From contig CAWKAN010000020.1 in NCBI GenBank assembly GCA_963847615.1, forward strand, positions 124,001 through 188,000: DNA of 64,000 nucleotides. The letters run 5' to 3'. Positions 1 to 9,194 of this stretch are shown here, one piece after another (within the stretch, counting starts at the first letter, position 1; every line of letters begins with the position of its first letter). This stretch comes from Palsa-883 sp963847615. Its GTDB lineage: Bacteria > Pseudomonadota > Alphaproteobacteria > Acetobacterales > Acetobacteraceae. A program made the translations under genes and the position numbers. Below the pieces are notes generated by a model. The model had not been told where the DNA came from. It did not search any database and was given only the letters and a program-made list of their open reading frames with translations.

Positions 1-697
1 CGATGATCGCCTCGGGCTTGCCGGAGGCCCGCGCCTGCTCGCTGAGCACCGCCTTCTCCCGCTCCAGCGCCGCCGGATCGACCGCGCCGATGTCCAGCGC
101 CTCGGGCCGCGCCGCCGCGACGTGCATGCCGACCTGCCGGCCGAGCGTCTCCAGCACCGCCATCTCGCTGCCGCCCTCGATCGCCACCAGCACGCCGATC
201 TTGCCCAGCCCCGGCGCCACCGCCTGGTGCATGTAGCTCGCCACCGCGCCCTGCTTCACGCGCAGCACCCGCACCCGGCGGATCGTCATGTTCTCGCCGA
301 TCGTGGCGATCAGCTGGGTCAGCTCCTCGGCCACCGTCCGCCCGCTGCCGGGGAAGGGCGCCGCGCCGATCGCGCCCAGCTCCTCGCCCACGTCCAGCGC
401 GATCCGCGCCACCCCGGTCACGAAGGCCTGGAACGTCTCGTTGCGCGCCACGAAGTCGGTCTCGGCGTTGACCTCGACCATCGCCGCCTTGCCCGGCGCC
501 GAGGCGATGCCGACCAGCCCCTCGGCCGCCACCCGGCCCGACTTCTTCGCCGCCGCCGCCAGCCCCTTCTTGCGCAGCCAGTCGACCGCGTCCTCCAGCA
601 CGCCGGCGGTCTCGGTCAGCGCGCGCTTGCAGTCCATCATGCCGGCGCCGGTCTTCTCGCGCAGGTCCTTGACCAGCGCCGCTGTGATCTCAGCCAT
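1..697 (-). CDS. tsf: Elongation factor Ts (3' end outside window)
   Basis: EF-Ts is the cytoplasmic nucleotide exchange factor that regenerates EF-Tu-GTP. About 232 N-terminal residues are visible; the C-terminus runs off the left edge. The N-terminal UBA-like domain contains TGAGMMDCKRAL at residues 16-27, and the family signature TDFVARN sits at 80-86 after EVNAE. Translation starts at the ATG at 697, 45 nt downstream of the rpsB stop, which is the usual rpsB-tsf order, so the two are very likely co-transcribed. No disruption is seen in the visible part. Identification rests on direct reading of the motifs and on gene order. Confidence 0.97.
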   Translation of the reverse strand, partial: MAEITAALVKDLREKTGAGMMDCKRALTETAGVLEDAVDWLRKKGLAAAAKKSGRVAAEGLVGIASAPGKAAMVEVNAETDFVARNETFQAFVTGVARIALDVGEELGAIGAAPFPGSGRTVAEELTQLIATIGENMTIRRVRVLRVKQGAVASYMHQAVAPGLGKIGVLVAIEGGSEMAVLETLGRQVGMHVAAARPEALDIGAVDPAALEREKAVLSEQARASGKPEAII

Positions 698-742
698 CAC
701 CCACTCTCCACTGGCCCGGAATCCCGGGCCGCTTGCCAAACG

Positions 743-1529
743 TCAGCCGTGCGCCGCGGCCCCGCCGGCGGCCTCGACCTCGGCGAGCGCGCCGGCCGGC
801 AGTTCCTCGGCCCCGCCGATATCCTGCCCCGACGCCGCCATCTCGGCGCTGATCCCATCCAGCACCGCGCCCGCCACCAGGTCGCAATACAGCGAGATCG
901 CGCGGATCGCGTCGTCGTTGCCCGGGATCGGGTAGGTCACGCCCCTGCGGGTCGGAGTTGCTGTCGAGCACCGCGACCACCGGGATGCCCAGCTTGGTGG
1001 CCTCCTCGACCGCCAGCTTCTCCTTGTTGGTGTCGATGATGAACAGGATGTCCGGCAGCCCGCCCATCTCCTTGATGCCGCCCAGCGCGCGCTCCAGCTT
1101 GTCCTTGTCGCGGGTGATCTCCAGCACCTCTTTCTTGGTCAGGCCCTGGGTGTCGCCGGCCACCAGGTCCTCGATCTGCCGCAGCCGCTTGATCGAGCCG
1201 GTGATGGTCTTCCAGTTGGTCAGCGTGCCGCCCAGCCAGCGATGGTTGACGTAGTACTGGCCGCAGCGCCTGGCGGCGTCGGCGACATGCTCGGCGGCGG
1301 CCCGCTTGGTGCCGACGAACAGCACGCGCCCGCCGGCCGCGGTCACGTCGCGCACCGCGCGCAGCGCGCGGTCGAGCATCGGCACCGTCTGCTGCAGGTC
1401 GATGATGTGCACCTGGTTGCGCACGCCGTAGAGGTACGGCCCCATCTTGGGGTTCCAGCGGCGCGTGTGGTGGCCGAAATGCACGCCGGCTTCCAACAGC
1501 TGGCGTAGGGTGAACTCTGGCATCGCCAT
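743..1529 (-). CDS. rpsB: 30S ribosomal protein S2, with a single-base frameshift
   Basis: Ribosomal protein S2 of the small subunit. The N-terminus MAMPEFTLRQLLEAGVHFGH and internal HHTRRWNPKM, RWLGGTLTNW and LPDILFIIDT are all typical S2 segments. The ATG at 1529 has an AGGAAAGG ribosome-binding site about 9 nt upstream; an ATG two codons later is the alternative. The frame breaks after VVAVLDSNSDP. Removing one base from the C run at 942-945 restores QGVTYPIPGNDDAIRAI and a normal C-terminus ending at 743, giving 261 residues. S2 is essential, so a real null allele is implausible and the break is most likely a homopolymer sequencing error. tsf follows on the same strand. Confidence 0.95.
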
Positions 1530-1717
1530 CGGCGTGTCCTTTCCTGTCGTCCGGTTAGACCTCCGCGGGGCTCGCGCCATACAGGCACCGGACCCGGCTC
1601 GCCGGGAAAGGCGCCCCGCGTGTGAATTACCGGCGCCCGACCCACCTCGTCGGGTCCGCGCCGGCGCGCCGGGATATGACGGAGACCCCGCCGAAACGCA
1701 AGACCGTACCCCCCACG

Positions 1718-1791
1718 TCACCTCTCCCGCGCGCGGGCTTGGGCCGCGCAGAGCGGACCAAGGTCGGGTCGCGCAGCGATCCGGGTGAGGG
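1718..1791. repeat. Single REP-like palindromic unit
   Basis: The unit reads CACCTCTCCCGCG followed by GCGGGCTTGGGCCGCG, AGAGCGGACCAAGGTCG and CCGGGTGAGGG. The same unit occurs twice, head to head, at 39630-39790, which shows it is a dispersed repeat and not part of a gene. It lies upstream of rpsB. The rest of 1530-1820 shows no coding signal. Confidence 0.75.
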
Positions 1792-1819
1792 CCAGCCACC
1801 CGCACCGCCCACGCCACCC

Positions 1820-2125
1820 TCACGCCACCCCACCCCCCACCCAATCCCACCCCAGCCCCGCCCCAACAGCCCCGACCCGCAGCACGCCCCCCGCCCGCCG
1901 CACCCTCTCCTCCGCCAAACGCCGCACCTCCGCCGCCGCGGCCGCCTGCCAGTCCTCCCCCGCCCGGACGGCCGCATGAACCGCGATCTGCACCGTCCAG
2001 CCGCCGCAGAGCGCCACCAACCCGGCCAGCCTGTGCGCCTCCGGCGTGTTGCAGACGGCGCTGCCCAGCAGCTCCCGCCGGAATTTTCCCGCGCCGGACC
2101 CGCACCGCGCCACCACCGGGACCAC
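1820..2125 (-). other. Possible coding remnant between rpsB and the repeat array
   Basis: An open frame of 101 codons. Its middle part looks protein-like instead of random GC-rich sequence: GKFRRELLGSAV, then HRLAGLVALCGGW, then WQAAAAAEVRRLAEERVRR. Upstream it merges into the repeat array, and downstream it becomes glycine-rich and uninformative. No family was recognised. It may be the displaced 3' portion of the HGGxSTG-type gene on the far side of the array, since strand and order agree, but this is only inference. It could also be non-coding. Confidence 0.25.
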
Positions 2126-3229
2126 TGCCCGGTGGCAGGCTCGGCATGGGGTCGTTGCCGCGACACGCGAACCCGGACGAAGCCCGACCGCCGCCGTCCG
2201 CTCCCCCCGTCATGCCGGGCCCCCGGGTCGGGCCGCAGGCCCGCCCGTGGACAAGCTCCGGCCCGGCATCCACGGCTTCCTTCGCCTGCATCCCCACCGC
2301 GCCACCACCGGGACAAGTGCCCGGTGGCAGGCTCAGCATGGGGTCGTTGCCCGCAACCTGCGGACTCCGACGCCGCCCGACCGCCGCCGTCCTCTCCCCC
2401 CGTCATGCCGGGCCCCCGGGTCGGGCCGCAGGCCCGCCCGTGGACAGGCTCCGGCCCGGCATCCACGGCTTGCTGCGCCCGCGCCCCCACCGCGCCACCA
2501 CCGGGATAAGTGCCCGGTGGCAGGCTCGGCATGGGGTCGTTGCCGCGACGCGCGACATCCGCCGCGCCCCGATCGCCCAAGCCCTCTCCTCCCGTCATGC
2601 TGGGTGCAGGCCCGGCATCCACGCCTTTCGTCGCCCGCACCTCCACCGTCTCACGTTGCATGGGGTCTTTGCCGCGACGTGCGACATCCGACGCGGCCCG
2701 ACCGTCCCCGCTCTCTCCCCTCGTCATGCCGGGCGCCGGCCCGGCATCCACGGCTTCCTCCGCCCGCTCCTCCACCGCGCCACCACCGGGACCAGTGCCC
2801 GGTGGCAGGCTCAGCATGGGGTCGTTGCCGCAACCTGCGAACCCGGACGCGGCCCGATCGCCGCCGTCCTCTCCCCTCGTCATGCCGGGCGCAGGCCCGG
2901 CATCCACGGCTTCCTTCGCCCGCGCCCCCACCGCGCCACGTTGCATGGGGTCTTTGCCGCGATGTGCGGACTCCGACGCTGCCCGACCGTCCCGGCCCTC
3001 TCCCCTCGTCATGCCGGGCGCCGGCCCGGCATCCACGGCTTCCTCCGCCCGCTCCTCCACCGCGCCACGTTGCATGGGGTCTTGGCGACGTTTTTCGCAC
3101 CCCACCTCCAGCCCGAGCCCCAAGTCGCACCCCGGCCCCGCCGCCGCCCCCATCCCGGCACCCCCCAGGCCAATCCCCACCGCGCCACCACCGGGACAAG
3201 TGCCCGGTGGCAGGCTCGGCATGGGGTCT
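2111..3229. repeat. Modular palindromic repeat array (about 7 units)
   Basis: About 1.1 kb of degenerate tandem units of roughly 120-195 bp. Module A is CACCACCGGGACAAGTGCCC followed by GGTGGCAGGCTC, with imperfect hairpins at 2111, 2303, 2496, 2780 and 3186. Module A is replaced by a short ACGTTGCATGGGGTC form near 2654, 2934 and 3066. Module B is CGTCATGCCGGGC plus GGCCCGGCATCCACG, at 2208, 2401, 2594, 2722, 2878 and 3007; its two first copies carry an extra 37-bp insert. Units differ by whole modules, as in BIME-type repeats. Unequal units and the absence of unique spacers argue against CRISPR. Few stop codons occur, so long spurious frames cross it. Confidence 0.85.
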
Positions 3230-4087
3230 TGCCGCTGCGCCGCGCGCCGCTCCGCCCGCGCCTGCAACGCCATCAGCCGCTTGACCAGCCGCGCCCGCTT
3301 CACCGCCGCCCGCCACGGCGCCAGCGCCGCGGTCTCTTCCCGCGCCCGCGCCCGCGCCGCCTGCCGCCCGCGCAGCACCACCGGCGCCGCGGCGAACCGC
3401 CCGCGCGCATCCCGCCGCGGCCCCGGGCGGCGCACCGCCACGGCCTCCGACCCGGGCGCCTGGCCGCAGGCGCTTGGCCCGAAGCCCCCCGCCATCGGCC
3501 CATACAGCTCCCACGAGTAATGCGGCGGCGCGTGCAGTTCCGTCGCCGCGTCGGCCAGCACCCGTGCCGCGAAGGCCGGCGGCAGCCAGTGCCTGTGCCG
3601 GTGCGCCGCCTGCAGCAGCCGGGCCCGCGCGCACCACCAGCCTGGCCCAGCGGTCCGCTGCGCGGTGTTCCTCACCCGGCCCGCTTTGCGCGTACATCCC
3701 GTGCGTGGTGTGCGCGGCGGCCAGCCGGGCCAGCCCCTCCGGCGTGCGCGGGCCGGTGCCGGCGCCGCCGTGCATGCGGCAGCGGCCGTTTGCCATCGCC
3801 GGCGCCCGGCAGGCGTGGCCGGTGCGGGCCTTGGCGCCGCAGCGCGGGGCGAGGTTGGGGTTGCCGCGCGGGTTGCCGCTGCGCAGCGGGCCGGGGGCGC
3901 CACCGGGTCGTGGTCCCGTCAGGCCGAGCGCTCCGCGGCACGGCCCAGCGGCGGCAGGCTGTGGTGCGGCAGACTGGTGCATGGGGTTGTTGCCGAGATT
4001 TTCGCTTTGTCCCTCCGCCGGCAGCGCCGGCCAGGCGGCAACGGCGGCGGGCGGGGTGACGTCGGGCGAGGCTGCAATCGGGGTCAT
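3229..4087 (-). CDS. HGGxSTG-type domain protein, frameshifted, 3' end running into repeats
   Basis: The ATG at 4087 opens a frame with a Pro/Ala-rich leader, then a cysteine-containing core: GNPNLAPRCGAKARTGHACR, MANGRCRMHGG, then GTGPRTPEGLARL and HGMYA. This matches the short alphaproteobacterial family annotated as HGGxSTG domain proteins, whose function is unknown; the four Cys and His could bind metal (inference). The frame shifts near 3628 (one base missing in a GCGCGC run). Homology-like sequence then continues as RDARGRFAAAPVVLRGR and APWRAAVKRARLVKRLM until the repeat array begins. The frame stays open through the array to 1627, so the true stop is unclear. The leader contains GNNPM, resembling the GNDPM peptide that the repeat modules encode on this strand. 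Confidence 0.55.
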
Positions 4088-4748
4088 CTGCGATCCTGGC
4101 GCGCTGGAAGATAGTTAGTAACTCTTACAGCAGAACGCCCGCCGGCGCCATCCAAACCGCACGGCAAGCACCGCCAAAGCCGGAAACCGCGACGCCGGCG
4201 CGCCCGCCAAGCCCGCCCGCCCGCGCGCCAGGCTCCGCGCGGTTTTCGCCCGTGCCGGCGTCAGCGTCCTGAAGGACGTCGAGAATTGGAACGCGGATGG
4301 CGCGCCCCACGCCGCCATCGGGTCGGGCGCGAGGCAGTGCCGGCCCAGCCGGCATGTGCGGCTCCATTCCGTACCAAACCGCCGGCATGAGGGCGCTCGC
4401 CCGTCCGCAAGCAAGCAAGATTTAACACGGAGAAAGCAGGGAGGCGGCACGGAGCCCACGGAGACCCCTGCCGGATCGGCCGCCGTGCCCCAGGTCGAAC
4501 GTCCCTCGGGTCCATCCACCACCGAGGCCACGCCCGCCGCGTCCGTCATCCACCGACACGGTCCTCGGTCACACCGGCCTCGGTCAGGGCCGAGCCATCC
4601 GCAAGGCGCTTCGCAAAGCGCGACAGCCATCCCCGCGGCGGCCAGTGTCTCGGTCGGAATGCCCGCGAACCGTGGATTCCAGGCATTCCGAACCGCACCA
4701 CCGACGGCCGGGCATGCCAGCCGGGCAGTTCCTTCGGCTGTCGTCGGC
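4088..4748. other. Intergenic stretch with no confident gene
   Basis: This 661-bp gap between the divergent-side gene at 4749-5090 and the HGGxSTG-type gene has no frame with recognisable protein features. Its only clear content is the solo CAC-n-GAG repeat arm at 4409-4474. A short stretch around 4255-4300 translates as VLKDVENWNADG on the plus strand, possibly a gene remnant, but nothing supports a start or a family. Confidence 0.5.
4409..4474. repeat. Solo arm of the CAC-n-GAG inverted-repeat family
   Basis: The sequence AAGCAAGCAAGATTTAACAC is followed by GGAGAAAG and further CACGGAG motifs. It matches the AAGCAAG-ATTT-(CACnGAG)n arms found at 9195, 34231 and 41202, but no reverse-complement partner is visible nearby. 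It is probably half of a decayed element. Confidence 0.55.
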
Positions 4749-5090
4749 TCAGAAGTCGGCGCCGGTGACCTCGGGGCGCATTTCGTCGGCTGCTTCGTAC
4801 AGGCGGTCCATCTCCGCGGCGAATTCCCGGCGCAGGCCGACCGCTTCCTGGCGCGGCAGCCACCTGGACATCGAGTTGAAGCGCATCTCGACCATGTAGG
4901 TCTGGGTCAGGTCGGGCCAGGGGAAGCTCGCCGCGGCACGCGCCAGCGCCAGCGTCGCGCACAGCTCATCGCGGATGCCCTGGATGAAGTCTTCCCCGGG
5001 GTGCTCTTCGAGCTGATCGACAAGGCTCCCGGTGGGCGAGTCCCCGGGGCTGTCGAACAGGCTCGGCTGGTCAGCGAATCGGCGCGGCAT
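4749..5090 (-). CDS. Hypothetical protein divergent from the R-M gene
   Basis: A 113-residue frame from the ATG at 5090 (MPRRFADQPSLFDSPGD...). The body is ordinary soluble protein sequence with EHPGEDFIQGIRDELC, FPWPDLTQTYMVEMRFN and a C-terminal helix ending in EMRPEVTGADF. No family was recognised. It lies 59-76 bp from the start of the restriction-modification gene on the opposite strand, so the two could share a divergent promoter region. A role as controller or accessory of the R-M enzyme is conceivable from position only. A longer frame opens upstream to 5249 but would overlap the neighbour. Confidence 0.6.
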   Translation of the reverse strand: MPRRFADQPSLFDSPGDSPTGSLVDQLEEHPGEDFIQGIRDELCATLALARAAASFPWPDLTQTYMVEMRFNSMSRWLPRQEAVGLRREFAAEMDRLYEAADEMRPEVTGADF

Positions 5091-5166
5091 GCCTGGACTT
5101 CTACAAGCCCGGCATCGCGTCGCAAAGGCTTGCGCCGGCGCGAAGCGCATGGGCATCGTGCCGGCG

Positions 5167-8138
5167 ATGGACACGCCCTGGCGCCGCAAGGACCTGCCTG
5201 AGATAGGCCGTGCGCTCGCCCAGCGGCCGGGGCACGAGACCGTGCGCACGTTGGTGGCCGAAATCCTGCGCCACGCCTTCGGCGCCGCCTACCTCGACCT
5301 CGACCACGAAGTGCGGTTGCCCGAGGTGCACGGGCGCGTGGATACCCTGTTCGGCGCCACCGTGTTCGAGTTCAAGCGCGATCTCCGGCGCGAGATGCCG
5401 GACGTCGAGGCGCGGTTGCCGGATTACCTGCGGGAACGCGAACGGCAAACCGGGCGCCGCTACCTGGGCATCGCGACCGACGGTGCCACCTTCATCGCCT
5501 TCGAGCTGCGCGACGGCGGCATGGTGCAACTCGACAGACACGAGACGAAGCCGGACCACCCGGACGCCTTGCTCGCTTGGCTGGAGCCGGCGCTGTCCAG
5601 CCGCGACGACCTGGTGCCTGAGCCGCTGATCATCCAACGCGAACTGGGCCGGGCCAGCCTGACATTCGCCCGCGCCCGGGGCGTGCTCGAATCCCTGTGG
5701 CGGACGCTGTCGTCACATCCCGAAGTGACGCTCAAGCGGCAGCTCTGGGATCGGCTGCTGCGCGTGGTCTACGGCACCACCGTTGGCGATGATTTGCTGT
5801 TCCTGCAGCACACCTACCTGACCATCGTGGCCAAGACCGTTGCCGCGCGCGTACTGACCTGCCGACCGTTGACGCAACGTCCATCCTGTCCGGCCAGGCG
5901 CTGACGGATGCGGGCATCCATGGCGCGGTCGAAAGCGATTTCTTCGATTGGGTGTTGCAGCATGCAGACGGCAGGGGGCTGGTCGTGCGCATCGCGCGCC
6001 AAGCGGCACGTTTCCGTTTGCACGATGTCAAGGCCGATGTCCTCAAGGCCCTGTACGAAAGCCTGATCGATCCGTCGCAGCGTCACGACCTTGGCGAATA
6101 CTACACGCCGGACTGGCTCGCCGCGAAGGTCGTGCGGCGCGCGATCGACGCGCCCTTGCGACAGCGCGTGCTGGACCCGGCCTGCGGTTCCGGCACTTTC
6201 CTGTTCCACGCGATCCGTCGCCTGCTTGACGCGGCAAAGCAGGCGGGATGGTCGCCGGCACGCATGCTCGAAACCTGCACAGAGCAGGTGCGCGGCCTGG
6301 ATGTGCATCCGGTGGCGGTGATCATCGCCCGCGTGACCTGGCTGCTGGCACTCGGCGAGACGATCCATCAACGCGCCGGTGACCTGCATGTGCCCGTCTT
6401 CCTCGGCGATTCGCTGCAATGGAATGTCCGCCCGCTGGCCGATCAGACGTACGTGGAGGTGTCGGTACCCGATGAGCGGCCGCTTCGCGTGCCCGCCGGT
6501 TTCGCCGCGGACCAGGCGAAATACGAGCCCGGTCTCAAGGCCCTGACCGAGGGCCTGAATGATGACGCTTCGCCCGCCAACATCAGACAGGCGCTGCTGC
6601 GCATTCATGGCGTAACGGCACAGGACGCCGACGCGATGGCCGAGACGTTCGATCGGCTGACGACGTTGTACAAGGCAGGCAAGAACCACATCTGGCCATA
6701 CGTGTTGCGCAATCTGGTGCGGCCTCTGTGGCTGTCGCGCCCGGATCAGCGCGCCGACGTGGTGCTCGGCAACCCTCCCTGGATCGCCTATCGCTATCTC
6801 AGCGCCGAAATGAAGACGAACCTGCGCGAGGCGTGCGTGCCGCTGAACCTTTGGGTGGGCGGCGTGCTGACCACGCAGCAGGATATTTCGGCGCTGTTCT
6901 GGGCGCGTTGCGCCGAACGCTATCTGAAACCGGACGGCGTGATCGCCTTCGTGTTGCCCTATGCCGCTCTGAACCGGCCGGCCTTTGGTGGGCTGCGCCG
7001 CGGCGAATTCCGCACGTTGCACGTGCACATCGTGGAAGCGTGGAGTTTCGATGAGACCGTGCAGCCGCTGTTCCCGGTGCCGGCGTCGGTGCTGATCGGC
7101 AAACGCGAACCCGGAGCCGGTCTGCCTGGGACGGTGGAACGCTACACGGGGTCGCTCCGCCGGCGTGATGCTTCGGAAGCGGAAGCCGATCGCGATCTGC
7201 GGCACAGCTCCGTTCCCTGGCCGCCGGTTCCCACTCTGGAAGGCGCTTCGCCGTACCGGGCGCGGTTCAAGCAGGGCGCCACAATCGTTCCGCGGCGGTT
7301 CTTCTTCGTTGAGCGCGAGATTGCCGGCCGGCTTGGTCAGAACCCTGCCGCCCCGCGCGTGCGCGGCAAGACTGGGCCACTGGACAAACGTCCTTGGACC
7401 ACGGTCCAACCGCCAAACGGGCCAGTCGAGGCCGAGTTTCTGCGGCCGGTATTGCTGGGCGAGAGCATCGCGCCATTTCGCGTGCTGAAGGCCGCCACCT
7501 GCGTCGTGCCGGTGCGCGGGCGCGAGGTTCTGGACAGCCGCTCGGCGGCCGATGCCGGATTTCGTCACCTCGCCGCATGGTTGCGCGACGTGGAGGTGAA
7601 GTGGGCAGCCAATGCGTCAAAGCGCGTTGATGGGACCCCTCGCATGACGCTACGCCAACAGCTCGATCACATGCGAAAGTTGTCTGCGCAGTTGTCGCCT
7701 CCAGCGACGCGTGTTGTCTACGCCGCGTCGGGAATCCAACCCGCTGCCGCGGTGGTGAATGACCGTGACGCTATCGTGGAACACGCCGCATACTGGGCAC
7801 CGGCGCGAAGCCTGGCTGAGGGGCGGTACCTGATAGCGATACTCAACAGCGAGACGGCACGCGCATTGGGTGAAGACGCGCAACCGAAGGGGCAAGGCGG
7901 CGCCCGGCACTTCGACAATCTCATCTGGGAGCTGCCGATCCCGGAATACAACCGGCGAATCGAATTGCACCGAGACCTCGCGGGTGCCGCTGCCACCGCC
8001 GAACGCGTCGCCGCCGCCGTGGCCCTGCCGGAAGGCGCCTATTTCACCCGCCAGCGCCGCGCGATCCGCGATGCACTCGTGGCAAACGGCATCGCGCACG
8101 AAATCGACACGTTGGTCGCCCGACTTCTCAAGCGTTGA
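5167..8138 (+). CDS. Type IIG-like fused restriction endonuclease/N6-adenine methyltransferase, frameshifted
   Basis: A single polypeptide of about 990 residues once one missing base near 5856 is restored (GTACTG-ACCTGCC, where GTACTGGACCTGCC gives a continuous frame). The N-terminal third has GRVDTLFGATVFEFKRDL, fitting a PD-(D/E)xK nuclease motif (Asp, then EFK). The methyltransferase follows: VLDPACGSGTFLFHA is motif I (SAM binding) and VVLGNPPWIAY is motif IV (NPPW, N6-adenine type). The C-terminal part, ending FDNLIWELPIPEYN and TLVARLLKR, sits where target-recognition domains lie. This order and length match type IIG/IIL enzymes that cut and methylate in one chain. No separate specificity or nuclease gene is nearby. 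The start could also be the ATG at 5149. Base composition looks somewhat less GC-rich than the flanks, suggesting acquisition. Confidence 0.8.
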
Positions 8139-8274
8139 GGTGATCGGCGTCGCGCCACGCGGTGCGCCCTGCATCACGCGAAGTCTCCGGCTGGTCCGGG
8201 CCGTGCAGACGCAAAGCATCACCTTGGCTGCGAACGGTTTCGATAGCCCTTTATGCAGCCCGCCCCCGCCCCAC

Positions 8275-9000
8275 CTACCCCGCCGGCGCCACCGACAACC
8301 CCTTCACCTTGTGCTGCGCGATAAACCGCGCCACCAGCCCGGACGCCTTCGCCTCCTCCACGAACGCGCGCAAAAACGCCGCACCGGCCGCATTCTTGCG
8401 CAGCGTGCCGATCGCCTGCTGCACCGCGGTGAACTGCCCATCCAGAATCCGCGCCCCCGGCATCTTCTCCAGGTCGCCCAGCAGCCCCGGCCGCAGCCCG
8501 GCCAGCGCCTCCAGCTTCTCGGCCCGGAATTTTTCTACCGCCCCGGCCAACCCGTCGGAGCGCACCAACGTCGCGTGCTTGATGTTGCGCTCCAGCCAGA
8601 GGTCGTACGCACTGCGCGCCGTCACCGCGATCCGCACCCCCGGCCGGTCCACCTCGGCGATCGAGGCAATCGGCGAGCCCGCCGGCACCAGATACGTCGC
8701 CTCGATCTCCACATAGGCGGCGGTGAACGCGATCTTCTCCGCCCGCGCCGGCTCCGCGCCGATCAACCCAATGTCCCACAAATCGCCGTCCACCGCGTCG
8801 GCCAGCTCGCCCGGTTTCGGAAACGGCACGTATTTCACCGCCACGCCCAGCCGGTCGGCGATCGCCCGCGCCATGCTCGGCGACACCCCCTCCGGATCGC
8901 CCGAGGCGCTGCGCCCGGTCACCAGCAGGAAGTTGGACATATTGATCCCGGCGCGCAGCACGCCGTGCGGCGCAAGTTCGGCGACAATCTCGGGCGACAT
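8275..9000 (-). CDS. Family 3 solute-binding-like protein without signal peptide
   Basis: A 241-residue protein of the SBP_bac_3 fold: GVLRAGINMSNFLLVTGR, GDPEGVSPSMARAIADRLGV, then DLWDIGLIGAEPARAEKIAF, the typical ligand-lobe signatures. The ATG at 9000 has GAAGGATC about 10 nt upstream. No signal peptide precedes the binding domain from this start, and the upstream codons to 9192 are glycine-rich and not signal-like. It may therefore act in the cytoplasm, perhaps as an enzyme such as the cyclohexadienyl-dehydratase-type relatives, or as a sensor. No permease or ATPase gene is adjacent. It converges with the R-M gene. The family call is firm and the function is open. Confidence 0.75.
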   Translation of the reverse strand: MSPEIVAELAPHGVLRAGINMSNFLLVTGRSASGDPEGVSPSMARAIADRLGVAVKYVPFPKPGELADAVDGDLWDIGLIGAEPARAEKIAFTAAYVEIEATYLVPAGSPIASIAEVDRPGVRIAVTARSAYDLWLERNIKHATLVRSDGLAGAVEKFRAEKLEALAGLRPGLLGDLEKMPGARILDGQFTAVQQAIGTLRKNAAGAAFLRAFVEEAKASGLVARFIAQHKVKGLSVAPAG

Positions 9001-9194
9001 GCGGACAGATCCTTCGACGATGGTGCCGCCCGATCGTATGGCGATCGCGCGCGCGACGGCAAGCCCGCCGCCACCACCGCCGCACAAGGCGTTGCCCGGA
9101 CGATCCCGGCTCGATCCCACGGCCAAAAACGCTGCGCGCCCCCGTTGCATCGCCGCCCCGTCAACCCTTCCGTAACCATCCGCCGCTAGCATCG

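Noticed and set aside
2111..3229. CRISPR-like repeat array
   Set aside because: Unit lengths vary (about 120-195 bp), repeats are degenerate and spacers are themselves repeated modules; no cas genes are near.
1627..3903. 758-residue minus-strand protein spanning the repeat array
   Set aside because: It is an open frame created by stop-poor GC-rich repeats. Only the part before 3229 shows family-like sequence.
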